Shown here in pieces: positions 17,307-32,300 of a DNA stretch of 64,000 bases. The stretch lies in assembly GCF_041381155.1 (NCBI RefSeq), contig NC_091135.1, positions 6,501,620 to 6,565,619 of the forward strand, written 5' to 3'. How positions within the stretch are numbered: position 1 is the stretch's first letter; every line of letters starts with the position of its first letter. The translations under genes were made by a program, and so were the position numbers. The notes below the pieces were generated by a model. It was not told the DNA's origin, made no database searches, and worked only from the letters and a program-made list of their open reading frames with translations. The stretch is from Argopecten irradians (lineage: Eukaryota > Mollusca > Bivalvia > Pectinida > Pectinidae).

Positions 17307-20300
17307 CTACAAAACAAAGCAAAAACATTCATTTGAGAAATCAATTTTATCTTAACAGAAAGAAATAGATTTGTAATCAAATGAGCTCAACTAGTATATC
17401 ATTCTCTAAAGTTGTGTTTATACAACAAAATTTTTTTACAGCTATTGCTCATTCAAGGATACATTTTGATTGCTTGAGAAAGGTTAAGGGTCACCCTAAC
17501 ACCCGATGGCTGTGGCAAACATCACACATGCAACACTTCAATGTAGGTCCTAAACATCGATGCAGAGGTAGGATAATAAAAGGTCAGGAAACTGTATCAC
17601 CCACTGTCGATATTCACATCTATAATAAAGATTATAGAAAAGGGCGGAGTTATCCTAAATTATCACGATATCTTTGTCTTTTTGGATACTGTAAAGCAAC
17701 TTATTTTTTGTGCTATTACGTTTCGTGTATTTCGTTAACAAGCAGAAATGGCGAAAATCATCGTCGCGAAAAAGTGTCAAGAATGTGTAACGTAGACCCA
17801 TATGATATTATGTTAAAATATAGTTAGGCATAAAAAGTCGAAAATAAGTCGTCTTAAAATAAGTTTACAGCATTGGAATACAAATGTTTGTTAAGGATTC
17901 TTTATATAGATGAAGCATGGCATAACAAATTGTGATTTTTGAGCATCTTCCGCCATCATATATTAAAACCAGGCAAGGAGAATACATATACTACTGTTGT
18001 ATACGTTTGCAATTACGGAAATGGAATAACCATATAAGTAATAACAAGTAATATGGATTCGGCACAGAATCGCCACCTAAAAGGCATTTGACGCATTTAA
18101 AAAGCAATTTATTTACTAACTATGGAAACACACACCTTCCGGTTTGTATGTAGCAGGCTTGGCGGCAAGGTCTGAGACGGATGTTATTCCTACAAGTGTC
18201 CAGTGAACAACATTGGCTGTTGGAGGTCTAGTAATGCTGATAAAACTCCTACCGTCTCCACACACAACAGTAGAGGAGAGCTGAAAAGGTAAACCACAAT
18301 TAATAAATTATACACAAAAATACCATTCAGTTAAAAACTATTTTCTCGGCTAAATGATAGCTAATATATGACTGTATGTGAAAGTCGTGCATCATAAAAG
18401 AGAAAAAAATACTACGATATTAGATAAAATATGAATACCACATAAAGTCGTTAATTTCGCGGGAAATATTATGTAAATCGAAAAAATATAATCCATATAA
18501 ATATTAGACTGAAAAAATCAAATGCGCTGAAAAATCTTATTTCGTGAAAAGTTCTCAAATAATGTCAAAATTGTGAAAACAACAGACAAACAAAAATAAT
18601 ATACATGCAAACTTACGGTGTGATCCAGTCTGAAGCTAGTGACACATTCCAGAGACTTCTTGTCCCAAACACGAATAGCATTTTCTTCGTCCCATTCCGC
18701 GAGAGACAGGAAATAGGGGCTCTTGTCATGACTCACTAGTTTTGCTGCTATTCTATGTCCCTCTAATCTTTTTATCAATTCCCCTAGATATATTAAAATA
18801 AAAAGTAATAAAATAGTTTTATTTTATCGATCTCAAATCAAATGAGCCTCTTTTGATCTTTTCCCATAACATCATGCTCAGGCATTTACAAGTAAAGACT
18901 TGCCCATTGCTAACCAATCATATCCAAATTCTTGATAATTTGTATTCGTTAATTGACTTAATTGAATTCAAGGTTCTATATACATGCATTAACATAGCAA
19001 TCCACAGCCCACGATACCTGTTTTAAGATTCCAGACTCGGAGAATGAAGTCATCGCTTGACGTGAGCAGCCTCTCATCGTCTAGTAACATGGAATTGTCT
19101 ACACTCACGTCCAGCCCTTTCCGGTTCTGCTGAGAATGGTACTTATTGAAATATTCCTTATCAAAAAGCCAGCGGGAAGTGAGCTCCTCTGTAAGTAAAT
19201 GGCAAATCAAAACCATCATATTTTGTTATATTTTGTAACAGTAACAGGTTAAAAAGATGAATGAATACAAAATAGTTTATTTCCGTTTACTAAAATAACA
19301 AAAAGCCACCAATTGTCTACGAAACTTTGACTGACATACAAGGGGCTGTCTGAAAACCATTTGAAACAAAACATATTTGGAATCAACATGAATGTTTTAA
19401 CTTGCATTTACATATTTAAAGTACGACTATATTTGTATTTAAGTCTATCACTACTACAAGCCCTGCTCTACCAGACTGGTTTGTCGAATGGAAGTGTTGA
19501 ACAGGTCTTCTATGTTTATTGCAGTGGTCTGACTTTTAGTTAATGGGGCATATTGAGTGACGATTTTATAGTTACAGCAGTCTAGAAACCATTCATATTA
19601 AAATACAAAGGTATTGCAATAGAAAGAAAAGACAATCAAGATAAAATTGGAAAGCAAAAACAACATTTTCAGACAGAACCAGGTAATAACCTTAGTGTAT
19701 CACGTGAATGGAGAAGGGACATCACGCTGCATTTCTATCAAGCTGATGACGGTAGTAGTAAAACGGGTGAAGTAAAACGATAATAATAATCGCAAAGGTC
19801 TACAATGTAGTATTGATTTGTGACAGTGGATTCGATCATTAGATGAACACAAACCTTTCTTGAGGTCATAAATAGCGATTGATGTTGTTGAAACCGTGTC
19901 GCTTTTCTTCTTTGGATTAGGGATTTCCTGTTCTGTTTGAATGGCCAAAATGGAACCATCAGATGGCATAAATCCAGCCCAGAATATTTTGTCATCGGCG
20001 GTGAGTAGTTTGTCTCTGATGACGTGTACACAGACGTTCTTTTGGAAGTCAAATACGACAATAGGTCCTTCGTCTACCCGACACACACACAAGTTACATT
20101 TTCCAACCTGGAATATTGAAAATAAATATGAGGTATTAGATGGTTCCTCTAAATTCAATCAATAATTATCAACCTGCTTGATGTCAAATAATGCTAGTTT
20201 TCCCGCCTCAGACAAGAATCTTTTATTCATATTGGTTAAAAAGACGTCACGTGATATTCAAGATATAACGTCATTAGCAACAAGATGACTGTCAAGTAAC

Positions 20301-23300
20301 GCTTCGCGACGACGGCACTCAAAGAGATGGCGACAAAATTTTTGTCAATGAATGATAGCAGTGATGACCACTTTCAAAGCAAACCAAAATCGGCAACACT
20401 TATTTAGGACTATTTAACAGAAATTGACCATAACAACGCATTCGAGTCATTCAATGAGGTGAAAGGTTTTGAGTCGTTTTGGTTTCCATACATAATGTAT
20501 TTTGCAGTTATTTAATGGAAAGGGTTGTGGACGGGATAAATAAGATAAATAGTTTGCCCTAATTCGGAAAAATATTGTATTTAACATAAACATTATCAGG
20601 CTCGGATTCGCCTTACCAGTTACAAGTTTAAACCTAATATTTTTTCCATATTAGGTCACTTACAAACTGTAACTAATATTGTGAATGCCATCTCTCAAAT
20701 AATTCAAATATTGTTAATACGTGCTTTAATAAAATTTAAAAACATGACTTAATCTACATTATAATAGAACAATGAAACCAATGATTTGAAGGTCATCTCT
20801 GAGAACGTACCGTTAATGTTGAATCGTCTAATCGTTCTTTCAACTCTTTAACATCGTTTGGAGGATAAATGACTGCTTTCGTTTTCCCTGACCTCCTGTC
20901 ATAGGTTTTGATACCTTTCTTTCCCCTTGTCATTGTCAGTATTTCTGCGAATATAAGGCATATAGGTACTAATACCAATACCGTTATATTAATTACATTT
21001 ATTTTATAAGATGTATCAGCTAAAACACTTTAAACAATATCAATAAACATTGATACACAGACCCTTGAACTTATCTTAAAATAGCGTCCTTCATTGAATG
21101 ATGGATATAGGCTGTGTTGATTTTAAAAAGAATAAATGGAAATAACTTCCTTAAATGATGTCTTTCTGGTGAAGATGGATAGTTCATTACAAAGCTGCAA
21201 TACTAAAGAACTTTTTCGAGTTGAAATTCGCGTCAGCAATATTCTGAAATTGTTTTGCCAGATATGCCATATATAATTACATGCCTTATTAATTATTTCA
21301 CTGAATATTTCAAAAGGATTTTGCGATAGGCTAAGCCTATTAAGCTTTTTCTTACTTGGCGTTTCTTAACACTAAATTGTGTTCTTATTTTGGTACTGTT
21401 ACTGTTTCATTTACAATATCCTTACCTTTTCCATCCTTTATCACTTCCACCTTATCGCCGCAGTACTTGCACACCTTGCCCTGGAATACGTTTGAGACCT
21501 CCATGGAGGTCAAATTGACTGTCTTCAACTTCCTGTTTCCATTCAGCATCAGCAACTCTTTATCATCCAAAATCTTCATCGCCTTGGGCATATCCGTCTA
21601 ATAAGTAGAAACGGTTTTCTTTCATTTGTGTAATTATATATACATGTAGTCAGTATGTTTTCAAAGTGTTTGCGCCAAAATCTACAAAGATCATGTGTCA
21701 AACAATCACTACACATTGGAAGAAAGTTTAAAAATCTATGAAAAAGTGCTACTGTACATTTTTACTTTGTCTTTAAATTAAATTATACTCTAACAGTAGT
21801 TCAATAATACTAACGAAGAAACAAACGGATAATTCAAATATATTACTTATTACAGACCTACATGTTTGTATAAATATAATGAAACTGACCATGGTTGCCT
21901 TGCGGACAACGTTCTTTGTTGCAAGGTCATACACCATCAGTAATCCCGAGTCTGTCTCGTTCTTATTCTTTCTAACAGTGAGGACAATATAGCGAGGGTT
22001 TGGCAGCAGGCAGTAATCCCTATAAAACATGGTGATTCGATTAATTACCAACCACTTACTCTCGCAAAACACATGGTTCTATCATCCCTGTACATTATGA
22101 TAATTCTCAACATATATTCATATCCTGTCTTGTATCATGGATTTTAATTGTTTATTATAATTTAATTATTAATCAGCTGACTTTTTTTATGTAGCCATAA
22201 AACACATTATAACCAAATTTATCATTTTCGTACAAGTTCTTTCAAAAAGTCTTTGTACGGATAGCCTAAAATCCTTTGTTTTAGTATACGTGTTATTTGG
22301 AAGTCCTCAGTTCTTTTCAACACGTGATTACAAATGTATGTGATGTAAGGTCCATCTCATTTGAGGAATATGGATATCAAATTCGTACTTGATTTAAGTG
22401 GCATATTTCAAACGATGAAGGCTAAACATACTAGTATAAACCAATAAACCTACATGACTTTGTCGCCTAAAGAAGAGCTCTCTGTTTGTTGCTGTTTCTC
22501 TGGTTTCGTGATATCCCAGATTCTAACTGCCGTGTCCTCGGATATTGTGGCCAGTGTCTTCCACGATCGACAGATCACGCCATTTACAGTTGAGGGGTGA
22601 GGTAAAACTTCACTTCGTTCTTCCTTATCAAGGTCATATACAACGATGCCGTTGTCATGCTTGAAGTAAAGTCGCTTTCCATCAGGAGTGAAACGATAAG
22701 TATCGCAAAAGTCTTGTTCATTTCCTGAAAAAGAAACCATCCGATATTGAATTAATCTCGGAACTGACAACTTCGAATGCAGAATCCATGTATTGATAGA
22801 GTCAGTGGCCAGATGGTCCAATGGAATATATATCCGATTCTTACCCAATCCCTCATTTTGGATTGACATCTAGAAGTGTATTAGTCTCATGCATGCATAA
22901 AAACTACACAGAGGAGATAAAAAGAGCAGTGCAATCGTAAAGAAAAGTGAAATAACCTATTCCATCATGTTACCAAGTCATCGTGCTTCGTATTTTGAGG
23001 TTAATTAATCCTTAATTGAAAATAAAATAGCATATACCCCAAAATATGATGGATATCAAAATGCAAGAAAACCTGAGCTTTTGATTTTTTTAAATAGCAT
23101 TTTACATAACAAATGTTTTTACATTGAACGAAGTGCATGACAATACTGATTTTACCCTTAATGACTCGGGTCCTCTGAAGGGTCTCGAGGCTGTAAAAGT
23201 TTAAGTCGTTATCTGTATAGTTAGATACCACCACGCTAGTCTGGTCTGGAGTGATAGCCACAGCATCTATTGTTCTATCATCAGCTTCGTCGTCATCTGG

Positions 23301-26300
23301 CGGTGGGGGTTCAAATACCACCACCCAGTTGGACATGGTCTTCTGTTCTATATCTATCACACTGATGCGGTACCAATCCTCATCCACAACTACAATATAC
23401 CTCTCACTTCCTACAAGTAAAAACATTGGTGACTAACCTAACTGCATTCAAATCTGAAGTCTTGAAGGCAAAAGAAAATATGTAATGCGGTATTCATTTT
23501 CTCTATTCCATGTCTGACTTCATCTGTATTTACCACTTTGAATTGGAAATCATATTCTAGTTTATAATGATACTCTATAAGTATAAGCCGCATGGGGTTA
23601 AACAAATTGTTTTGCATATTTGTTAATAGCTCGCGGGTAACAAGCAGAACATTCCAGTAAATATCTTTTTTTATAAATTTTATAGAAAATATGACTGTCA
23701 GCAGTCCTTCGAATCTTGCAAATAACTATTTCTGCAAAATTTGGTTTAGATTTAATATAACAGAATTTGTTAGAGACCCATTTGCACCACAGAGAAAAAT
23801 TGGTAGTTAAAAGGTCAAATTGGTCAGTGCAACTATTTGATAAAACAATCTTTGAAAATAAATTTAATCTGTCCACACATATTTTATCAGGAACGCACAG
23901 TGTTAAAGGTATGAGAACAAGTAACACCAATTAGTATGCGTGATATTATAAATATTATGACACTTACCAGATATGACACTGGGGTTGCTAGACGCAATAT
24001 CTCTCATTGGACTAGATTTCTGTAAAAACGTCACATCCGTTTTCTTGCCGGTGTAGGCATCAAACAGAGCCCCGACCTTGCCTTTGAAGATGGCCAGGGA
24101 ACATCTGTCCTTGCCAGCCGGTGTGTAAGCCCCCGATGAGTGGTTTAAGGTATAAGCCACCTCCCCTGACAGTTGAATGGCCTTCATGTTTTTGGCATAC
24201 TCCACAAGGATCATCGAATCATTGGCTATAAACGTGACATGATCTGGACCTTCCCCTAACTTATTGAAGGATTTAATTAACGTTCCATCTTCAACGTTCC
24301 ATGTTTTAACACTCTGTTCGTCATCATCCGCACCTGCAATCGTTTAAACAATTTGAGCCAATATTTCATAGCAAGCTTTAGGGTCTGATCGTTGAAAGCT
24401 TTGAATATACTATAATTTGATATATACACGCGACTCTTAAGATCATCAAAATATGTTTAATTACAAGGTGATTTAAGATACAATGTTATGACTGACTTCA
24501 ATAAGCAAAATCTAGTTATCAAGGACCCATACACGTAGCGATAGTTTTGCCGTCCTGTGTCATGTCCAGACCGGTCACAGCAGCCGTGTGTTCTGACAGC
24601 ATGTACACCATCTGACCCCCAGGCTTGATCAGGATATCTTTGTCAGGATAAAGGTATGGAGACGGATATTTCTTACACTGGGAACAAAACTGAAGCAGTT
24701 CTGGATTCTGTGAGAAGAATTAAATTTACTTATATAACATTGATGCTAAGATATATGGTTCTTACATGGGGCGCAATATTAGTGATAGTAATAAACTTAT
24801 CAAGCCATAATCATTTCATGGTGTGGACAGTCAAAATAATTTCCCTCGCTGTCAGTCAGTACCATTTTATAAGAATATATCATTCAACAGGTTTAAAAGC
24901 ATATGAATATATGTATGTAGATTCCCTCACGTAGTTATTAGCATCCGGGTGGAATTTTTATATCCCAATACTTGCATCCTATCCATGCACTTTGACATAT
25001 TATAATACTCCCCTAACAGACATATGATGGTCTTTATTGATAGCCAACACATTCTCTCTAATGCATCAACATCACTTTGAAATATGACCATATGACTCAA
25101 TCTTATTTGATTTATCCATTCAGTCCCAAAAGCTATGTGAAGGTCTGTGATACCAGTTTGTACGTAACATTACTGAGAGCCTTAAGAGAGAAAACTGATA
25201 TATCTGTGTTTAAGTGTATGCAATATCTACCTTCTCTTTCAGTCGATTTGTGGTTTCAGTCGACATATAATTATCTTTACTTATGACATACCTGTTCTCC
25301 TGCCAGCCGTATGAGAAATTGAGGTGCCAACTGATAGGGGTCGTATATAAGAGCTTGTTGTGACAGCTGCATACAGTCATGTAGCATCTCCACAGCATAG
25401 TCCTGTGGCAGCTCTTTTTTAGCCGCCTGATAGTCGTACACCACATTCCTGCCAGAGCAACAAAATATATCTATTTACACAAAATTCAACACATAAATGT
25501 ATCACCACGTATCAGCGTTACTGTTACCACTTTGCAGTATAATATTTCAATCTAAACAAAGAAAATGAATGTTCATGATGACGATTTTTGAAGCACGGGT
25601 CTTTCTCCCACTTGATCAGCCTGAAAGAGTATCAGAGGGTGGTCATGAACTTATAGAATATTATACCCCCTTTGAGTGAGACAGAATGTTCTCAACCCAA
25701 GGGGTAAGATTCTGGAGTTGTCAAATACGAGGCTTTGCTGAGAGTTTGATAGCTTAAGAGTCTTATCCTGAGGGTTGAGATATCCAGTCACACCCCAAAA
25801 AAGTGTGAATGATTCTTTTTCTTTTACCCTATGAGAGCACGAGCAAAGAACTTGTGTAGCTTGTCTTTACCCTTGGGTGGGATAACAAAATATCAAACCG
25901 ATGAAATTGTGGATATTCTTGTCCAAGGTAAAAGAAAAGTTGTTCCCAAATGACCTCTTTTACCAATAAGAGATATCTGTACATACTTTGACGTGTTTTG
26001 TATTTGAGCTAGGTAAAAGTATCAGGTTAAAACGGACCTGACTGATGTAGAAACAAGCTTGGTCAGTAGAAAATGGAAGTTGGCTAAACATTCCATCTTA
26101 ACCTCCTCCAGATGGCCAGCCATTATTCGATGGAATGGAAGATTGTTCATTTTCCGAACGTTGTATGTATCGCCATATTTCATTGGCTGAGCTGCCACGT
26201 GACGGTCTTCTAATCCGGATTTCCCTGATCGATCTGTGTAGGGCTTTTTGTTACCTTAGAAAAATGTTACCATTGCAACAATAAATATAGGAATGCTATT

Positions 26301-29300
26301 CATAAAGATTATATTATGTATAAAGATACATGTATGACATTACGTTAAAAGCATGGTTCCGTCCTTTACCTATATTTGACTTGACATATGGCCTTTTTAT
26401 CTGACTCTTAGTACCTTTAACATCGCCATTTGACTTCATTGATACTAAACTGAGAACTGGCCTATAATTTTTGATAGCTGACCCTTGTCCTTTGGTATGA
26501 ATATTTGTCTATTATATTATACTGACCTTCATATTAACAAACTCTGTCTCTTTAATGATACATGTATTTCACCCTTGTTCATTTGTATGGAACTTTGTCC
26601 GCTGCTTTATGTCTTATCACATTTGCTTTCCTCGATACAGTCTACTTTGATACGGTTTTGACCTTGAAACTGACCTTTGCTCCATGTGCCACTGAAGAAC
26701 TCCGCCAATCCGGTGTGGAGGTGACGTGTGATCTTGTCTCCACAGTAGCGTGACCGTGCGGCTTCTATGAACTGTCGATGATACCAGTACATTACTCGAA
26801 CACCATCAGCTCCCCTCTCCACTGAAACATGTAACAGGCAGTTAGCATAATCAAATAAGTTCTTAATTAACTTAACGACTTCTTATTTTGAACTTTGGTG
26901 CTTCCACATATAAAGGTTAATATCTACCTATGATTATTTCTTACGGGGGGAGTAAATACGTTTGATGTAACGTCTGTAGAAAGTCCTTTGCCAACGATGT
27001 ATTTTATGTAACCTGTAAATCAAGCAGGGAGAGATTGAGACTCGGTATACATCCTATATTCTTGAGATATATATATATCTACACCCGGACCAACTCCAGT
27101 GAGAGCAAGGGATATGAGGAGGGATGACCCGATGAAACGCTTTATAAAATACATCTTACCTATGTATTCCTGTAGATCTGTCCTCAGGCGGACCAATAGG
27201 AGTGGGGGCAGACGCCGTATGGGTGGAGTCCAGTACACATACACATCATTAAGGACAACATCATCACATGATAGAACGTCTTCTAGTTCTGACTCTGACA
27301 GGCCGCTGGTTGCTGCAAAGTGAGTATTTTATGTCTGATTCAATAGAAACTCAGTTTCATTATATTATACTTTATTATTTTCAAAATCCAGATCTCCTGA
27401 AACATTACATGTGCAAACTTTCTTTTGGTTTATATTATTTTGCATGAAACTGGAATGAAAGCAATAATGTATCAACATTATCAATGATTTGGAATCAAAA
27501 CAGATGTAACAAACACAGATATTGTCTTTGGAACTGAGCAATACAAGACATGTGCAACAGGAAAAGTAATACTTTATACAAACGTCAAAGGTCTATTGAT
27601 ACTAAACAGCTTGCAATGAAATACAATTTGGAGAATATTTCACATATCCAATACCAATGGAACATTTGAAAAGCTTTTAAAATCAGTTCTTTCAGAAAAC
27701 TTTATAATTATTTTCTTATGTGTTTTTGTATTGCTGGCTGGTACGTTTCAGAAAATCAAATTGACACAAAACAGAAAAACACAAGTAAAGCCTAATTGTG
27801 AAAATAGTTTTTCTTCAAACTGAATGAAAATTAACACTGAAACTGAACGACTCACCAGTAGTAAGGTAGCCAAGTGCATGAGAGACAAAGATTTCACCGT
27901 GCCTCACTTCCAATCGGGAGTACAACATATTGATGCTGTCCCGCACCGTAGCCTGAAGTCTTGTTTCGTCCACAGAGGAGAAGGAATTCCACTTACATGC
28001 CTCGTCGAAGGAAAGCTTCAGGAACAATGGGATTGGACACTTGTCAAAAGCCTCAGTGACAATACTGCGCTGTTCAGCGGTCAGTGTGCGTTTGTTTGAC
28101 TTCAACCAACTGTCTAAGATATTATTGACGTCTTTCTTCTCCAGAACAGGAACAGGAACAAATAGACTGGGATCCTTTAGTTTTTGCTGAAACAAAATAA
28201 CAGGTAATAAGATATTTTGTTAACATTTTTAAAGAACCCTAAAGTGGCAAATTTATGACATAAATATATTTCAGTTTTCTTAGAGTTCATGCATAGAGCG
28301 ATGTTCATGATAGATGTGCTTAAAGACCAGGTGTTACTTATGCCTTTAAATTCGTCTACCTTTCATTCATTTATATTTATTCACACGGCTTAAAGATGGA
28401 AACGTTGTCTTAATCAAAATTTGGTATGCTGTCTAAATTTTGACTGACCCCGTTATAATTTTTCAACCTTCATGACTTTACTCTTGTGTCGCTAGTTATA
28501 TTAATTTATATAATAAGTACCTGTAGTTTAGGGTAACACTCGTATATATCATCCTCCAGTGTTGACACAATGACCTTAACACTGGCGTTTAAAATTGTGG
28601 GTAGCCATTGTAGTGCGCGAGCATTGTTGGTAGGGTCTAGTTGATCTAGTGAGTCAAGCATGAGTACGATTGGTCTGCTAGGTCTAGCGTGACGGAGAGC
28701 AAACTGCAGTTCCTTGATCAAGTCTGTCAAGTCCTATCAGTGATTGGAAAGTAGAACGTTTACTTTACATATTAAAATGAAGTTCAACCCAATCACAGAA
28801 AAAGGGAAATGAGAAGAGTATAGCGACTAGTATGACCTTCAAAGTAAAAGTTAATCAGATTTTAAGTCATTGATAATTGACCATATCCAGTCTTGCTAGA
28901 CTTCTCCCTCCATATACATTCTGTAATAGGTCTTATTCCTGGACCCCATGCGACTGTAGTGGGAGTTTCACTTTCCATCATTGTCTTTTATGGGAGATAA
29001 AGAATCATAACCATATAGTGAGACCAGGTTTTGGCTTGACCTTATAAAACCCTCCAATTTGAAATATGGCGATTTTGTTTAATAGAGTACTAACTCTGGT
29101 TATATATGACCAACCTAGTTCCTTCCATTCCCTAACTCATTGTAGAATCAATATGTTGAAATAATATTCATAATCAGATTCTCTTGAATTGTAACAAATT
29201 CCGCGAAAACATTTTCGCTTACAATGATGAAGACACTGGCACAGATATTTCTGTATGCTAGATGGGTAAAAGGAGCATGCATATATAACAATAAGGTGGA

Positions 29301-32300
29301 TACAACATAGAATCAAAAGCTCCTTAAGTTTGTGGTATTTAGGTATAAAGCTGCTGTGAAAGAGGAGAATGAAGAAGGATGGCAACAGAATCATTAACAA
29401 AATCCATACTTTTGGAATATATATCAATCTCAATATAATATGTCCATCTTAATATAATGTTCAATAATGGCAATAGGTACAGCAAAGTAATGCATGCATC
29501 CTTTTCAAGGTTTATAAGGGCCAATATATATATATATATATATATATTGTGAACATATCTTTAAACCACAACATTCTGTATTTGCATGTCATAGAGTTAT
29601 CTCCTCTTGGGAATAAATATTTGTGAACAATATTGGCGTCTTACATTGTATTTTTCGAGGGACCCGTGAACGACATATCAATTTCCTGCATAAACTGATG
29701 TTGTAATAAGTAATACATATACATGTAGTTCCAAGAACAAAAAACTGAGTAGCATGCAAATACGGAATATCAAATGAGGCAATCGCTTCCGAAAACCTGA
29801 TAGTCATTGGGTATTTAGAAACTTTGACATGTGATTAATTAATAGGATGTTGTGCCATGAAACGCTATTTAATATTGGCACCGTTTTAAGCCAAATGTTA
29901 TTCGAATGTTAACTTTGGAATTCAACACAGAAATCATATTAAACCTTGTACCAATGGTATCAAATTTGAAAACATTATTCTATACGGGTAAATGCACTCT
30001 GTGAAAGAAAAGCTTTCTGTTCACACAACCCAAACCTGACCTTTCCACTGTCCACAATCTGTAACAAATAGTCGTCAGCAACAAAGATATTATCATATAC
30101 ACTTACATTTCTCTATTGACCGTGTTATTCAATCTATTGAAAACATTGTGAAATATCTCACACAAAATGCAAATTATTATTATGGGAAGAGATTGCTGAA
30201 GACGAGGAATCCCAATTTTTTAAACAAAATTACTTCCCCTTAACTATGGTTTATAAGCCCCTCCCCTTAAGTCTATGTTATCGAAGTGAACTACTCTCCT
30301 AGGTTCTTTAATGGCCCTGGGCTGTTAATAGGATGTTAAGTAATCAACAAACAAATCTTCAATCTTACTTATCAGTGAGTTATTACCTTGAATACCAATT
30401 TATTCATTTGAATTACTCTATTTTACTATGAATTTCTCAAGTATCCTTCCTCCCCACTTAACTCTAAATATATCACTCATAGATATAATTTACCCTCCAT
30501 ACTTAATTTAATGGATTTCAGATTTGAATGACACTTAAATTATGATTGTTTAGAAGACATGACAATGTTAGTTACTTCCCCTTACTAATCCAAACACACG
30601 ACAGTTATTTACCTCTGGCACATCAATCTGGTAGCCATAGATGATATTGATCTGCTGTATGATGCTCATCAGGAGACCGTTGATGTTAGAACTGTCAGGT
30701 GTCGTCCCTAAAAATCTACAACAGAAATAAATAACCAAATTATCAGCTAATCAATACTTTCCATTCTAAAAACTGTTCGACTTGTTTATAGGTTCTCTGA
30801 GTCAATGTTGTTGTGATTTTGAAAATAAATCAACTTACTGAATTTTAATGCTCAAAACGGTACATTTTGAAAACATTAGTGACTGAAATTTTGCGGCCAT
30901 GATAATTTAATGTAACACACATAAAATTCATTCTTGAACCTGCTATACTGGATAATCTTAAAAGATTCAGCCAAAATCAAAAAGAGCAAGAAATATTAAA
31001 ACAAAATTACACACAAAGAATAAAGCAAGAATAAGAGAGAAAATAGCACCTTAAGAAAATTTTCATCAGAAAACGTCATGGCAACAAATCATACATACTA
31101 ATTATGAAAAGTTCATTTCAGATCACAGCATGGCATTCACTAAAAAACAAATTACCAACCTGATAATGACGACAGGCTCAGTGTTATTCATCCAACTAGG
31201 AACCAGTTTGGCGGCCATAGCCATGATGGAGGTTTTGCCACATCCAGACATTCCATGGATGACCAGTGGCTTTTGGTTCTGTGTGGTCAAGTAAGTCTTG
31301 ATTTTCTGTAACAGAATCGCTCTAATAGTCTAGTCAACATTCACTACAAGCTGAATTGCATGAGTAGCTGAAAACCGACCACATTGCATTAAAATGAAAA
31401 ACAGTACTCAATTTCATGTAGGTCACAGTGGCCTAGTTTTGGCATCAAATTCATTACCATTAAAATGTATTTGCTTTTGCCAAATGTAGCCAGGTAGATC
31501 TAATTTTGAGTGTGTGTTACATGTGAAAAAATATCATCCACAATTATGTTTGGCAAATAACATTACAAAAACATATCAATTATATTAATTTAAGGATCAA
31601 ACAATGATGATTATTTTACCCCCAGAGTTGTCTCTCTGCCATGGAAGTTGGCACACTTTTGCTGAGAGAAGCGGATATGCTGTAGACATTCTGCGTAAAG
31701 TGGGTCAGTGTTAGGTGAGGCCTCTCTCTCCTTTATACTGGCCGAGATCATGTCTGTCACCGCCTTCACAAAGTCGTCTGCCAACTTCTTCAGGTACTTT
31801 TTATGTTCAGTTACCACCGGATTTATACCTGCACCAATTATACATATATTATATAGTACTTGTATCATTATATAATCCCTCCTGGTTCTAGATCTAAATA
31901 TATGTTGTATATATACATCATCCCAATTAAATTAATATTTACCTTTATTTCAAACTGATTAAAAAACATTTAATAGAAAGATTTCAATTTCTAACTTTCA
32001 TAGTATCAAAATGGGAGGAGGCTTTGCTAAATACATGGCGTAGTATCATTTTTTTTTCTTAAATGATATAAAAAACTTAAGTTTTAAAATGTTTTGTCAT
32101 AAATCATCAATGTTCCTTAAGTGCAATATACTCCTGTCTGCACTTGAATTGAGACTCAATGTTACAGGATAGACATGCGAAACTCATTTAGACATTGAAA
32201 ATACTGGTTCATTGAAATGATTTGGTGGACTAAAATTGTTAAAGCTAAATCGTTGCTGTAATTTAATAATGTATTTGGTTTTTAAAAAATATTAGTCTTT

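Noticed and set aside
17096..17368. Plus-strand Ser-rich frame
   Set aside because: It is the exact antisense of the GAY/GAR codons of the acidic terminal exon.
17381..17827. 148-codon plus-strand frame in intron 28
   Set aside because: No recognisable domain, low-quality start, antisense within a well-supported intron.
23598..23930. 110-codon minus-strand frame in intron 19
   Set aside because: No domain recognised, and the flanking exons 19 and 20 join perfectly without it. Kept only as an intron note.
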